From positions 46,799,747 to 46,863,746 of the forward strand of contig NC_090292.1 of NCBI RefSeq assembly GCF_037392515.1: a stretch of DNA of 64,000 nt, read 5' to 3'. A model generated the notes under the pieces. The model was given only the letters and a program-made list of their open reading frames with translations. It was not told the DNA's origin and searched no databases. The stretch comes from Haliotis asinina. Taxonomy: Eukaryota > Mollusca > Gastropoda > Lepetellida > Haliotidae. A program made the position numbers and the translations under genes. Numbering within the stretch: position 1 is the first letter of the stretch; every line of letters starts with the position of its first letter. Shown here in pieces: positions 11,201-21,852 of the stretch.

Positions 11201-11900
11201 TTTTACCGCTGAGGCTAACGCCATATTAACAGCTCTTAAATATATTCAAAGACGCCATAAACATAAACAATATATAATCTATTCCGACTCTCTTTCTTGC
11301 CTTCAGGCTATTAAAAATATTTCTTGTAAACATCCACTTTTAATAGAAATTATTGAATTATATAATGATCTTGCTACTGGCCAGTACGACATCGTCTTCT
11401 GTTGGTTACCCAGCCACGTTGGCATTTCCGGTAACGCAATGGCCGATCTTGCTGCTAAGGCAGCACTTAACAAATCTGTGACACCACTTCGTATTCCTTA
11501 TTCTGACTACAAAGCTAGCATTAGAGCTTACATTCGTGATCTGATGCAGAAGAAGTGGGACACCCAAGTAGGTATAAATAAACTACATGAAATAAAACCC
11601 TACATTGGTTATACATACTTGGGTTGTCAGTCCAGATTTGAAGAAGTCATTTTGCGAAGATGTCGTATTGGCCATACAAGATACACTCACGCATACCTTT
11701 TAAAAGGTGAGGATCCTCCGTTTTGTATCCCTTGTGATGAGAGAGTCACGGTCAAGCATATTCTGCTTGACTGTGTTGAATTCTCCATCACAAGGGATAA
11801 ATTTTTCAATGTCAAAACTATCAAGGACCTTTTTAGCACTGTTAGTTGTCATTTAATCATTGGTTTTTTAAAAGAAATTGATTTTTTGGTGGAATTTTGA
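8214..11900 (+). pseudogene. LINE copy 2 ORF2, disrupted endonuclease-RT-RNase H
   Basis: Colinear with copy 1 ORF2. The frame opens after TAG at 8211-8213, and homology starts near 8256 (IVQWNSRGLRTN). Disruptions: TAA at 10059-10061, TAG at 10134-10136 (copy 1 has CAG), a deletion of roughly 24 bases with a frame change near 10200 just before the FVDD motif, and a deletion of about 5 bases near 10602. The frame from 10869 to 11900 keeps an intact RNase H and C-terminal Cys/His motif. As in copy 1, no ATG precedes the endonuclease and ORF2 lies at -1 to ORF1. Confidence 0.92.
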
Positions 11901-11972
11901 AAATTATGTTGTGTAAATAGATGCATTTTAATGATTGGTAGTTTGAATTAGTAACTTGAATCGTTGGTGGCT

Positions 11973-12027
11973 GTACCCTCAAAGGGGGTTGAAGTATTGT
12001 AAAATTATTGTCCTCCTGAAAGGGTGC
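11973..12027 (+). other. 3' UTR stem-loop 1, copy 2
   Basis: GTACCCTC (11973-11980) faces AAGGGTGC (12020-12027): seven of eight positions pair with one G-T(U) pair. Confidence 0.5.
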
Positions 12028-12450
12028 GTAAGTCCACAAACATTCACAGTAAATTTAAGTCTACCAGGATTTTAATCGTAGCATTCATGTTCTTTTAATT
12101 TCGGCTAACTTTTCATACAATCGCCAGCAGCTGAAGGGATGGTGTAAATCCAACTAGGGACCATGCAGGTAGCAAAGGTACTGTAAGTCCCCATGGTTCC
12201 TAGTGTGGTGATCTACCTTCTGTTGTTGGCGATCTATAGTCTGTTTTTATATTGTATTGTCTAAATAGTGCTATTAGTTTTAACTTTCCATGCTAGTTTT
12301 AATTGAAGTTGTGATATTCTAGTTGTTTTACTGTCCTTCGTTGACGGGTTTTTATGATTTATATATGCTCTTTTTCATTGTTGAATGTTCTCGTCACGAT
12401 ATGGCTGAGATATTGCCGATGTGACGTTAAGTATTAAGTCACTCACTCAC

Positions 12451-12462
12451 TCAGTTGATACA
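12451..12462 (+). repeat. Right target-site duplication of LINE copy 2
   Basis: TCAGTTGATACA, identical to 6362-6373. The following TGTGAGTTTGAAG continues the homology to the repeat copy near 31425, which lacks the LINE. Confidence 0.85.
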
Positions 12463-12624
12463 TGTGAGTTTGAAGTCAGTTGCGAAAACATCGTTCAAGA
12501 TTAAATTCACAATTCAAATGTGTTCTCCAAGTGAGAGTGGAACAGTAATTCTCAGATCCACAGACAGATGCTCTACCGTACGGCCACCGGACAGACAAAA
12601 GTGGTGAGGTGAAATTATGTACTT

Positions 12625-12835
12625 ATAGTTACTGTTATTAAACTGATTTTACTTCAGTTATTGTTATGTAGTTTCATTAACTGATCATCTGAATTGTAAG
12701 TACCCATCATTGACGGTATATATGTTAGAGAAAACACTTCTGATTGGTTTTGGCAGACAATGTAAAACCATCAGCGTCGGGAAATCATTGTCTACCAAAG
12801 CCTCGGAGGCGTGTTTTCTCCTATACATAACTTAG
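12625..12835. mobile_element. Foldback/MITE-like element
   Basis: The right half folds on itself: GAGAAAACAC, GGTTTTGGCAGACAATG, then CATTGTCTACCAAAGCC, GTGTTTTCTCC. The left flank, from GATTTTACTTCAGTTATTG to CATCATTGACGGTATATATG, is also found inverted at 31165-31275. Likely a nonautonomous DNA element; family unknown. Confidence 0.65.
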
Positions 12836-12837
12836 TG

Positions 12838-13050
12838 ATGCTGCAGAGTGCGACTACAATTCCGGGACTATATGGATGTTATACTACAGCAAGAAGGACA
12901 CAGATAGCTAAAATAGTCAATAGTTCGGCCCGAAACAGCTATCTGATGCAGGATCGGTCCATGAACTAATGCCTTCTGATATACGACTCTAAGGAAAGTT
13001 GTCATATGATCGAAATGCGAAGATTTCCAGATTAAGCAAGTGAAATACCT
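12838..13050 (+). repeat. Interspersed repeat, partner of 5905-6130
   Basis: Same order of shared blocks as 5905-6130, with small indels. Confidence 0.65.
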
Positions 13051-13077
13051 TTATTCACATATAATTTAGTGATGCTC

Positions 13078-13175
13078 AGGTAATGGCGTGACCAGCCGAC
13101 TGATAGATCTGGACCCATTCTAGCACCCGTCTTGGTGAAGTCAGGGTCAAAGTGAACACTATTCCTGGCTTCCGT
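13078..13175 (-). mobile_element. Inverted fragment of LINE 5' UTR
   Basis: On the - strand it reads CTTCACCAAGACGGGTG, then TATCAGTCGGCTGGTCACGCC, matching 6580-6650 of LINE copy 2. An isolated 5' UTR piece, not a 3'-anchored copy, so it arose by rearrangement or from another element sharing this UTR. Confidence 0.6.
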
Positions 13176-13342
13176 GCCGTCAAACACAACAATCCATTCT
13201 CCGACTCAGGATCTCAACGCACGGGAAGCAGTTTTACACCTCAAATAGTGTGACGCTGATTGTAATATACTAAACGTGGATGTCATGATCACTGAAAGTT
13301 TACGTGGTTAAGACTTGTACGGAAATTTACGAAGAAAGTTAC

Positions 13343-13418
13343 CTGCGTGGCTATAGGTGGTGGCCACAAAGCACAACAGGACAGTCAGGAGTTTGAGTTG
13401 CATGACAGTTGACTTCAT
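13343..13418 (-). CDS. First coding exon of an unidentified secreted protein (signal peptide)
   Basis: Read on the - strand, ATG at 13418-13416 opens 25 codons: basic-polar start (MKSTVMQ), hydrophobic core (LKLLTVLLCFVATT), then YSHA, a good signal-peptidase site. One extra G precedes a splice donor GTAACT at 13342. A TATA-like ATAAAAG lies 47 nt upstream of the ATG. The combination of core promoter, signal peptide and donor argues for a real gene start. I found no second exon with confidence: the region downstream on this strand is soon occupied by repeats and the 6-kb LINE copy 2. The mature product cannot be named. Confidence 0.5.
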
Positions 13419-13464
13419 CTCAGCAACACACAACGCCGTGTGTGCAGTGGGACTGAGAACTCAG

Positions 13465-13471
13465 CTTTTAT
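13465..13471 (-). promoter_or_regulatory. TATA-like box for the signal-peptide exon
   Basis: ATAAAAG on the - strand, 47 nt before the ATG, with TCAGTC (initiator-like) between. Predicts transcription start near 13440 and a very short 5' UTR. Confidence 0.4.
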
Positions 13472-13889
13472 GTCTTACTACAGAAGCTTTTAGATCCGGG
13501 ACAAATTCAGCTGTTGCAGAAACATGCACGTATCTAACACGCCATCTGAAATTTACAGTGTCGGAAGGCGGTAGAAATCATAACTCATGTGATCAGTTGC
13601 CTTACTCGACAAGAGACTTGGAGATGTGGAGCGTAATGTGTTCTCACACTGGTGAGTAAAGAGTTGATTTAGTAGATTTGTATCACATCACACCGGTGGT
13701 GGTTGGTAAAATATCAATGCCAAACTGATGGTATCAGTAAAACCGTCATGTCCGTGACTTCATGGTAAATCAAACGATCTTCTAACTCAAATCTCTCACT
13801 GCCACGAATATTCAGTATTTATGCTGTTTGGCTCTTACGGGTGCTTTTCATCATTGTCTTTTAAAAAGATATATTCACTGATTTCGTCA
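13472..13889. other. No gene recognised
   Basis: Upstream flank of the signal-peptide exon. The open frame on the + strand at 13357-13659 is the shadow of that exon and its promoter. Confidence 0.4.
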
Positions 13890-15061
13890 ACTTCACATGT
13901 CTGTTCTACTGCCGATCTCACGCTCAGTTTGTATCGAGCCGTCTCTCAACAAACGCCGTATAAAACTATCGCTACAATGTATTACAAACATTATCTTCTA
14001 ATGAGTGTAATCCTACGTGTGTTTTTAATCATCATGAGGATATGTGTAACAAAATGTCTTCTCGTGTTCCGTCTCTTGAGCTCAGAATTAGGCCATTTAT
14101 TTCTGCTGTCGGCATTGAGCTAGAAAATATAGCACCTTCCCGACTTTTTTTTCTCCTTAGCATTTGGTTAGGCCACCAGTCGACCTATTACATGTTTTTT
14201 TTAAAAAATCAGAAACTAATGAGTTATAATATAAACAAGAATATAATCAATTAAAACAATTAGCAATTATAAATCCTTGTTTACGGTGGCGCAGTGGCTT
14301 GTGCCACTGTCCTTGGATCCAGAACAATATCTTCTAGATTACCAGACAACAGTTCTATTTTTAAAGCTGAAGCTAACAAGAGTATTAACTGCTCTTATAT
14401 ATATTCAAAGACATGCTTGACTGTGTTGAATATTCCATCACAAGGGATAACTATTTTAAATCAAGAACTATGAAGGATCTTTTTAGTAATGCTAGTTGTC
14501 ATTTAATCATTGCGTTTTTCAAAGAATTAGACTTGTAAATATTTAATGACTGGAAGTTAAATTAGCAGATAACATTGTTAGTGGCTGTATCCTCGAAGAG
14601 GGTTGAAGTACCATAAAATTATTGTCCTCCTGAGAGGGTACGTAAGTCCCAAAACATTTGGAATCAGATTTAATCTTCCACTTTTTCAGCTGTATAATAT
14701 GTGTCACTGTAATTTGTGGCTAATCTTGCATACAGTCGCCAGCAGCTGAGGGATGGTGTAAATCCAGCTAGGGACCATGCAGGTAGCAGAGGTACTGGAA
14801 GTCCCCATGGCCCCTACTATGGTGATCTACCCTCTGTTGTTGGCGATCTATGACCTGTGTTTATATTGTACTGTCCAAATAGTGATACTATTTTTAGCTT
14901 CCACGCTAGTTTTAATACTAACTGTGATAGTCTAGTGGTTGTACTGTCCTTCTTCGACAGGTTCTTCATAACATGCATATATATTCTTTTTGTCACGTAT
15001 GTTCTCGTCATGATATGGCTGCAATATTGCCGATGTGACGTTAAATATTAACTCACTCACT
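13890..15061 (+). mobile_element. LINE copy 3, 5'-truncated and internally deleted
   Basis: Matches the ORF2 C-terminal third from the RNase H linker region (CAACAAACGCCGTATAAAAC, TATAGCACCTTCCCG, GGATCCAGAACAATATC). It then jumps at about 14413 from the RNase H middle to the C-terminal Cys/His region (GCTTGACTGTGTTGAATA), losing about 0.5 kb. Many stops and frameshifts. The 3' UTR (14545-15061) is complete and ends in (CTCA)n. Confidence 0.85.
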
Positions 15062-16183
15062 CACTTGTAAACAGCCACTTTTAATAAATGTTATTGAATT
15101 GTATCATGATCTTGCTACAGGCCAGTACGACATCATCTTTTGTTGCTTACCCAGTCACGTTGGAATATCTGGTAACACAATGACCGATCTTGCGGAACTC
15201 AACAAATCTGTGACACCACGTCTTACGCCATACTCTGATTAGAAAGCTAGCATTAGAACGCACATCAGTGATCTAATGAAGAAGAGGTGGGACACCCAAG
15301 TAGGTATAAAGAAATTACTTGAAATAAAACCGTATATTGGTTACACCTACTTGGGTTGTCAGTCCAGATTTGAAGAGGTTATTTTACGACGATGTCCATA
15401 CAAGACTGGCCATACAAGATATACTGCATACCTGTGAAAAGGTGAGGATCCTCCATTTTGTATCCCTTGTGATGAGAGATTCACGGTCAAGCATATTTTG
15501 CTCGACTGTGTTGAATTCTCCATCCAAAGGGATAGATATTTCAATGTCAAAACTGTTAATGATCTTTTTACCAACGTTAGTTCTCTTTTAATTATTAGGT
15601 TTTTAAAAGAAATAATTTTTTTGGTTGAATTGTGAGTAATATGTTCTGTAAATAGATATATTTTCATATTTGTTAGTTTGGATTAGTAACTTGAATTGTT
15701 AGTGGCTGTACCCTGAAAGGGGGTTGAAGTATTGTAAAATTATTGTCCTCCTGACAGGGTATGTAAGTCCCAAAACGTTCAAAGTCAATATAAACTTATT
15801 AGGATTTTTAAGCATAGTATTTTTGTTCTTCTAATTTTGGCTAAAATTTCGTACAATCACCAGCGGTTGAGGGGATGATGTAAATCCAACTAGGGTCCAT
15901 GCAGGAAGCAAAGGTACTGTAAGTCCACATGGTCCCTAGTGTGGTGATCTACCTTCAGTTGTTGGCGATCTATAGCCTGTTTTTATATTGTGTCGTCCAT
16001 ATAATGATATCAGTGTTAACTTTCCACGCTAGTTTTAATGCTAATTGTGATATTCTAGTTGTTTGACTGTCCCTCGTTGACAGATGTTACAATATATATA
16101 TATTCCTTTGCATTGTTAAATATTCTCGTCTCAATATGGGTGAAATATTGCTGATGTGACGTAAAATATTAACTCACTCACTC
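15062..16183 (+). mobile_element. LINE copy 4, 5'-truncated
   Basis: Starts abruptly in the RNase H region (TTGTAAACAGCCACTTTTAA) directly after the tail of copy 3, and runs through the C-terminus and 3' UTR to (ACTC)n at 16183. The frame is broken, including TAG at the position of Tyr-Lys near 15240 and a duplication near 15400. Stem-loop 1 is retained with a flipped closing pair. Confidence 0.85.
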
Positions 16184-16794
16184 GCAAGTTTGGGGTTCGA
16201 ACGCGGGTGTCAGCGTAACATGCGAGCGGGTATCTTAGAACATCTTTCTACTGTAAGATCTGCAAAACTACCTCATACACAACATGTACAAAAGTGTAGG
16301 TGACTTCAGTGAATCCTACCATAATCGGATGGAAGAAAGAAGAGAAGATCTGGCTTTCCACTGACATCTGTCCCTGTTCGCCTGACCCTGTGCTGGTTCC
16401 ATTCAGTGGCGGTCTTCAGTTCAGTCTGTATCAGCCGAGTGAAACAGAGTCTCAAACACTCCCTGTTCAACAAGATGTTGCACTTTTGAAAGAAAATGTT
16501 TACCTAAGAACTCACGTGTCAAGAGTATAAATATAAAAATCCGCTTGCACAGTGTAAATTAGCTACATAAGTATGTATAACGGGTTTTATGTTGATATCT
16601 TCATAAATGCAAACCGTGTTCTTATGATAACAATGACAGGCAGCTTTTATAATCAACAAGAAACACACGTTAGAGAACGATACGCTACCAGTGACTCCAG
16701 TCAGAAAAATAGTTGCGTGCTACCTTTCTTAGGCTTATGTAAACAAAGGCAAAACACACTCCTTGATTAGCCATTTAAATGAATATGAACCATG
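16184..16794. other. No gene recognised
   Basis: Unique-looking sequence. GGGGTTCGAACGCGGG near 16193 resembles a tRNA B box but no tRNA fold surrounds it. Confidence 0.4.
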
Positions 16795-17000
16795 AGCAGT
16801 TCTATAGCGTGTCGCCATATCGCAATGTCGCTATATCGTGTCGCCATATCGCCATGTCGTGTCGTACTATGGCTTTGTCGCGATGTCTCCCAGATTTTGC
16901 AGGATGATACTATGGTGGCTGATTCTGGCCATCGCTTTATTATGGTGGCTGATTCTGGCCATCGCTTTATCACCCTGTAAAATAAAGGCGACATTGCGAC
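16795..17000. repeat. TATCG-rich short repeats, block 1
   Basis: Repeats of ATATCG, CAATGTCG and CGTGTCG, followed by a 31-bp direct duplication containing GGTGGCTGATTCTGGCC and CATCGCTTTAT. The latter is inverted in block 2 at 18160-18215 (GATAAAGCGATGG, GAATCAGCCACCATAG), so the two blocks behave as ends of one element. Confidence 0.7.
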
Positions 17001-17794
17001 AAATCATATGCATGTTTTTATCTGTTTGTTTCCAAATCGTTTACCAGAGGGATCATGCTATAACAACTACAAGACCTACACTTTCGTAATCTATAAATTT
17101 CTGTAGAGATAGATTGAAACCCATGTGCATTAATCATGTACATTGTATTCTTTAACTAGATGTTTCACCCCAAAAACATTTACATCCCCGTACATGTACC
17201 TTTCCAGTAAAATTCTATTGCTCTAGCCTCAACAAACCTAAAATACAATCAATTCCACCCAATTTTGTATCAAATTGTTTAATCTAATCATGTGTAATAT
17301 TGTATCTCGGACTGTTTAATTGGGCTGTCTCCTCAAACGCTGAAGGTCATCAGTGGGTCCACAATACTGTATTCGGCGTGAAATATATTTTGCTTTAAAT
17401 TCTTTAAATTCTGAAAGTGACTATATACTTACTGAAATTAATTCAGTGTTAAATGTAATATTTTCTTATTTATAGATACAAGAATATAAAGTCTTCTACA
17501 ACTTTTCTTTATGATCATATTTTCATTTCGTAAAGAAGAAAAAAAAGGCACGGTATGATGCCAAGTCCGTTCTGGTGAAATCCTACAGCCTACAAAGTTA
17601 GCATGACCATGGCCTGCACAACTATCACAGTTTGAAATATGTCATCACTCATCGTGCTTTTGGATGAGCTATAGCTATTTCTGTAAACTGGATGGTTTTA
17701 CAAATGCGTTTATCTCACATACTCCACCTATCAGATTCTAAAACTGAATCAGCTTACCCGCTTTTCCATATTTCAGAAATAGAAAGGAAGCAAT
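17001..17794. other. AT-rich interior between the two TATCG blocks
   Basis: No gene or further repeat recognised. It may be the interior of the element whose ends are 16795-17000 and 17795-18265. Confidence 0.35.
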
Positions 17795-18265
17795 ATCGCA
17801 ATATCGCTGTATCGCTATGTCGCAATGTCGCTGTATCGCCATATCGTGTCTCTATATCGCAATGGCGCCTTTTCGCGTTATCGCCATATCGCAATGTCGC
17901 CCAGTTTTATCGCCATTTCGTGTCGTGATATCGTCATTTCGTGTCATGATATCGCCATTTCGTGTCTAGTTATCGCCATTTCGTGTCTTGTTATCGCCAT
18001 TTCGTGTCGTGATATCGCCATTTCGTGTCGTGTTATCGCTATATCGTGTCGGGTTTTCGCTATTTCGTTTTCTGGCCGTATCGCAATATCGCTATATCGT
18101 GTCGGCGTATCACAATGTCGTGTCGTGCTATCGCTTTGTCGCAATGTCGCCTTGATTTTACAGGGCGATAAAGCGATGGCCCGAATCAGCCACCATAGTG
18201 TCGGGTTTTCGCTATTTCGTTTTCTGTCCGCTATATCGTGGTCCGAATCAGCCACCACAGGGTAG
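17795..18265. repeat. TATCG-rich short repeats, block 2, with 21-bp tandem array
   Basis: From about 17908 to 18055 the unit TATCGCCATTTCGTGTC plus four variable bases repeats about seven times (21-bp period). Either side has looser TATCG/CAATGTCG repeats. Because the period is a multiple of three the array is open in several frames; those frames are not judged to be genes. Confidence 0.8.
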
Positions 18266-19558
18266 GTTTGTACAGCTGCTGCACTTATTAAAAGTATGAT
18301 GGCTGAAATATCCATCACATAAAGGTGTCGTCAGTCGTTTCATCTAACTTAACAAACAGAACTTAATGACAGGCAGCACGCGGCGTTGACAGGTGGGTTA
18401 TGCTTTGAGTTGAGGACCGAGTAGGTAAAAGCAACATCACACTTCCAGTGGATGGCAAAGTAAACATGTGTGCTCGGAGTGAAACCGACACTTCCTTCCT
18501 AAACAAGCTGTTATGCCATGGTGGAGATAAATCCACCAAACAAACAAAAATAACCTTCAATTTTCTTACTAATATTAACACACTGGTTCTTTCCTCCTTG
18601 CATATTCGTCCTAACAGACGTTTTACGATTATTTAATCAGAATCATATTTCCAAAAATGAATATTTTACATACCTTGTTTACCCATTTTGTAACGATGGC
18701 AAATTGTTATCTTCTGAACCTTTATACATGTGAATATCGGAAAATATGAGAGCATTCCAACATTAAAGCATCAGTAACGAAGTAAATTCCTTAACCCCCT
18801 CGATGCCGATTTTTTTTAGGTACGTATCTTCAGCTATCACTGTGGTGTGAGGACGTCCCCTCCCTAATATGTCTTCGGTGATCCCTGTCTCTTTACTGCG
18901 CTATATAAGTCTTATTAGCATGGTACAGTGGCGCCTGAGGACGCTGGCAACAGCATTGTATGCCGCCCCGCAATCTGCACAATCCCAATCACTCTTTCGC
19001 TCTCTCTTCAGCTGTTAATGGTGGCATACGTCTCGTACTTGTGTATCATATCATGCATTCTAGGCTCTAGGCTTTGTTTGCGTCATTTTACACGTGAAAT
19101 GGATTCAATCACTCTTAGAATATTGCTATGTGTTAACAGAAAACGGGAAAATGTTGCTAAAGAAGCAATATTGTTAACAAGGGAAATTCTAATGCTCCTA
19201 AACACTAGTTCACAATAGCAAAGACACGTTTTACTTCTTTTCATTTATGCAAGTCAGCAGAAACTGCTTTTGAAAGATTGAAATCATAGGAATGATTCCT
19301 TAACAATTTTACACACTCTACAACAGTACTGCATGTTTTAGTAGTTGGAAAATGGTGACTTTAAGTGGTATATCTCTGTCTCTTAAAGCAGAATTGTCCT
19401 TCAACTTTCTATTGGGCATAAAAATCAATGTCATTGGTTTATTTCAGCGTGGTCGAAAAAAGAGCAACTAAATTCTTGATAGTGTTTGAGTAGTTCCCCG
19501 AGTGATGTTGTGAACCTGAGGAAATCTAGACTTGACTCATTAAATTTAGAACTTCAGC
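18266..19558. other. No gene recognised
   Basis: Short open frames only, none with motifs or splice context. No repeat family recognised. Confidence 0.4.
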
Positions 19559-20635
19559 ATTGCAGGAAGGGGTGGACAGTAAGGAGAAAAATGTGGTTCA
19601 TGGACTGTGAGACAGATTACATTGCAGGAAGGGATGGACAATAAGGAGAGTAATGTGGTTCATGGACTGTGAGACAGACTACATTGCAGGAAGGAATGGA
19701 CAGTAAGGAGAGTAATGTGGTTCGTGGACTGTGAGACAGACTACATTGCAGGAAGGGATGGACAGAAAGGAGAGTAATGTGGTTCGTGGACTGTGAGACA
19801 GATTACATTGCAGGAAGGGATGGACAGTAAGGAGAGTAATGTGGTTCGTGGACTGTGAGACAGATTACATTGCAGGAAGGGATGGACAGTAAGGAGAGTA
19901 ATGTGGTTCGTGGACTGTGAGACAGACTACATTGCAGGAAGGGATGGACAGTAAGGAGAGTAATGTGGTTCGTGGACTGTGAGACAGACAACATTGCAGG
20001 AAGGGATGGACAGTAAGGAGAGTAATGTGGTTCATGGACTGTGAGACAGACTACATTGCAGGAAGGGATGGACAGTAAGGAGAGTAATGTGGATCATGGA
20101 CTGTGAGACAGACTACATTGCAGGAAGGGATGGACAGTAAGAAGAAAAATGTGGTTCATGGACTGTGAGACAGACTACATTGCAGGAAGGAATGGACAGT
20201 AAGGAGAAAAATGTGGTTCATGGACAGTGAGACAGATTACATTGCAGGAAGGGATGGACAATAAGGAGAGTAATGTGGTTCATGGACTGTGAGACAGACT
20301 ACATTGCAGGAAGGGATGGACAGAAAGGAGAGTAATGTGGTTCGTGGACTGTGAGACAGATTACATTGCAGGAAGGGATGGACAGTAAGGAGAGTAATGT
20401 GGTTCGTGGACTGTGAGACAGATTACATTGCAGGAAGGGATGGACAGTAAGGAGAGTAATGTGGTTCGTGGACTGTGAGACAGACTACATTGCAGGAAGG
20501 GATGGACAGTAAGGAGAGTAATGTGGTTCGTGGACTGTGAGACAGACTACATTGCAGGAAGGGATGGACAGTAGGGAAAAAAATGTGGTTCGTGGACAGT
20601 GAGACAGACTACATTGCAGGAAGGGATCGACATAC
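19559..20635. repeat. 62-bp satellite array, about 17 copies
   Basis: The unit starts ATTGCAGGAAGGGATGGACA and contains GAGAGTAATGTGGTTC and GGACTGTGAGACAGA. Successive starts at 19559, 19621, 19683, 19745 and 19807 fix the period at 62. Units differ at few positions (T/C in GA(T/C)TAC, CGTGG/CATGG, TAAGGAGAG/AAAGGAGAG). Variant order suggests blocks of units were duplicated together. Confidence 0.95.
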
Positions 20636-21604
20636 GAATTTTAATCATTACTATACGAAGACTCTAATGAATCTACTAAAGATAGTTTGGATTATCAAGA
20701 TTTAGTCATTACAGTGCGGCGTTAAACAACAAACCTTCAAACAAATCGCTCGGAGAATGACTGGAATCATTTTGTCCTGGCATTTCCCAACTCTATTATG
20801 TCGATATTTGTGTGAGAAAATGTTCACTGTCGTGTGACCTTTCACAAATATGTTTTGATTGTATAGGAATTTCACAACTTAGACCTACATTCACCTTTTA
20901 GTTTTATTTTCATGACTTTGAAAAAAAATACGTGCACAAATTTACAGCGTTGCCACATGACCAATTTGTTAAAATATGGACACCATATTTCAGTAAAAAA
21001 TATTTCTTTCGTGTTCAATGTTAACATGTTTATTGTCGCTTCTTTATTTCTTATCTTATTAAAACATATATGTCTTTATTTCTGCCGTGTTCAGTGTTAA
21101 CATATTTATTGTGGCCTGTTTCTTATCTTTCTGTGCTGTTTCATCTTTTGAGAACGTATCACCATTTTATTGCTACACGTGAATATGCTTGTAAATTATC
21201 TGAAATGTATTACAGGGAAGCCTCCAAGCCAAATGCACACGTTCTCTCCCTCGTGTTTATATAAATCCCAGTCCAATTTCTGCAGTTTCCATAACAATCT
21301 CCTTCCCTCACAGTTGGAATGATGTTGAACAAGTTGTTTCGGTTTTGACAGAAGAAAAACCCAAAACAAATATTACATGATATCATGAGAAATAATATTT
21401 CATCACAGGAGTTTCCAACAAAGAACTTGTTTACGAATGAAGCCTGAAAACCGAAAATTGCGTTTGAGAAGCTCTTCCTCAGAGTAGATTTTACTATCGC
21501 TGTGAGGAGCCACGGAGATTCGTTCCTTGTGGGCAGATAACTCTAAACAGTTCACGTGTACATCAGCTGTTCCGAAATCTCATCGCAACGCTGATTTGAG
21601 GCAG
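20636..21604. other. AT-rich, no gene recognised
   Basis: Includes a short direct duplication near 21005-21115 (TTTCTTTCGTGTTCAATGTTAACA and a diverged second copy). Nothing else supported. Confidence 0.4.
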
Positions 21605-21664
21605 GGTTTATATATCTGTCAGTGGAGAAAACAATAGTTTTGTGCTTTGAATCTTTCAAATAAG
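21605..21664 (+). promoter_or_regulatory. Possible TATA promoter and short noncoding exon
   Basis: GTTTATATATCTG (TATA-like) lies about 60 nt upstream of AATAAG followed by a perfect donor GTAAGT at 21665. The arrangement resembles a promoter plus 5' leader exon. It directly precedes the Penelope-like fragment, so it could be that element's promoter. Confidence 0.25.
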
Positions 21665-21852
21665 GTAAGTTGAACTCGTCTCTCTCATATTTCTTTCGCT
21701 CGTCATGGTTGCAAGAGTCCCTTTGTGGCTGTCACCCAGATAAATCATTTAAATGGCATCAGTGTATTATACAGTCACCGTCGTACATAGAGTTAGACCC
21801 CGCCGGTGACAGTGTATCCCAAATGCCAGTTTCTCTCCGTTACACGCCCTAG

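Larger units (their letters stand above)
6374..12450 (+). mobile_element. Full-length LINE copy 2 (about 6.08 kb), inactivated
   Basis: Bounded by the 12-bp duplication TCAGTTGATACA. It begins GGCACCCGTGGCGAGCC and ends in the (ACTC)n tail after GATGTGACGTTAAG. Order: GC-rich 5' UTR (6374-6930), ORF1 (6931-8241, one nonsense codon), ORF2 (8214-11900, two stops and two indels), 3' UTR (11901-12450). It shows the full unit length of the family, which copy 1 does not because of the window edge. Confidence 0.93.

Noticed and set aside
17908..18055. CRISPR-like array
   Set aside because: 21-bp units are contiguous with no unique spacers, and the genome is animal.
17825..18318. Open frames of 146 and 124 codons over the TATCG array
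   Set aside because: They exist because the repeat period (21 bp) is a multiple of three and lacks stops; both strands are open at once.
19803..19994. Open frame in the 62-bp satellite
   Set aside because: Repeat-driven; reads the same short peptide several times and ends at a unit variant.
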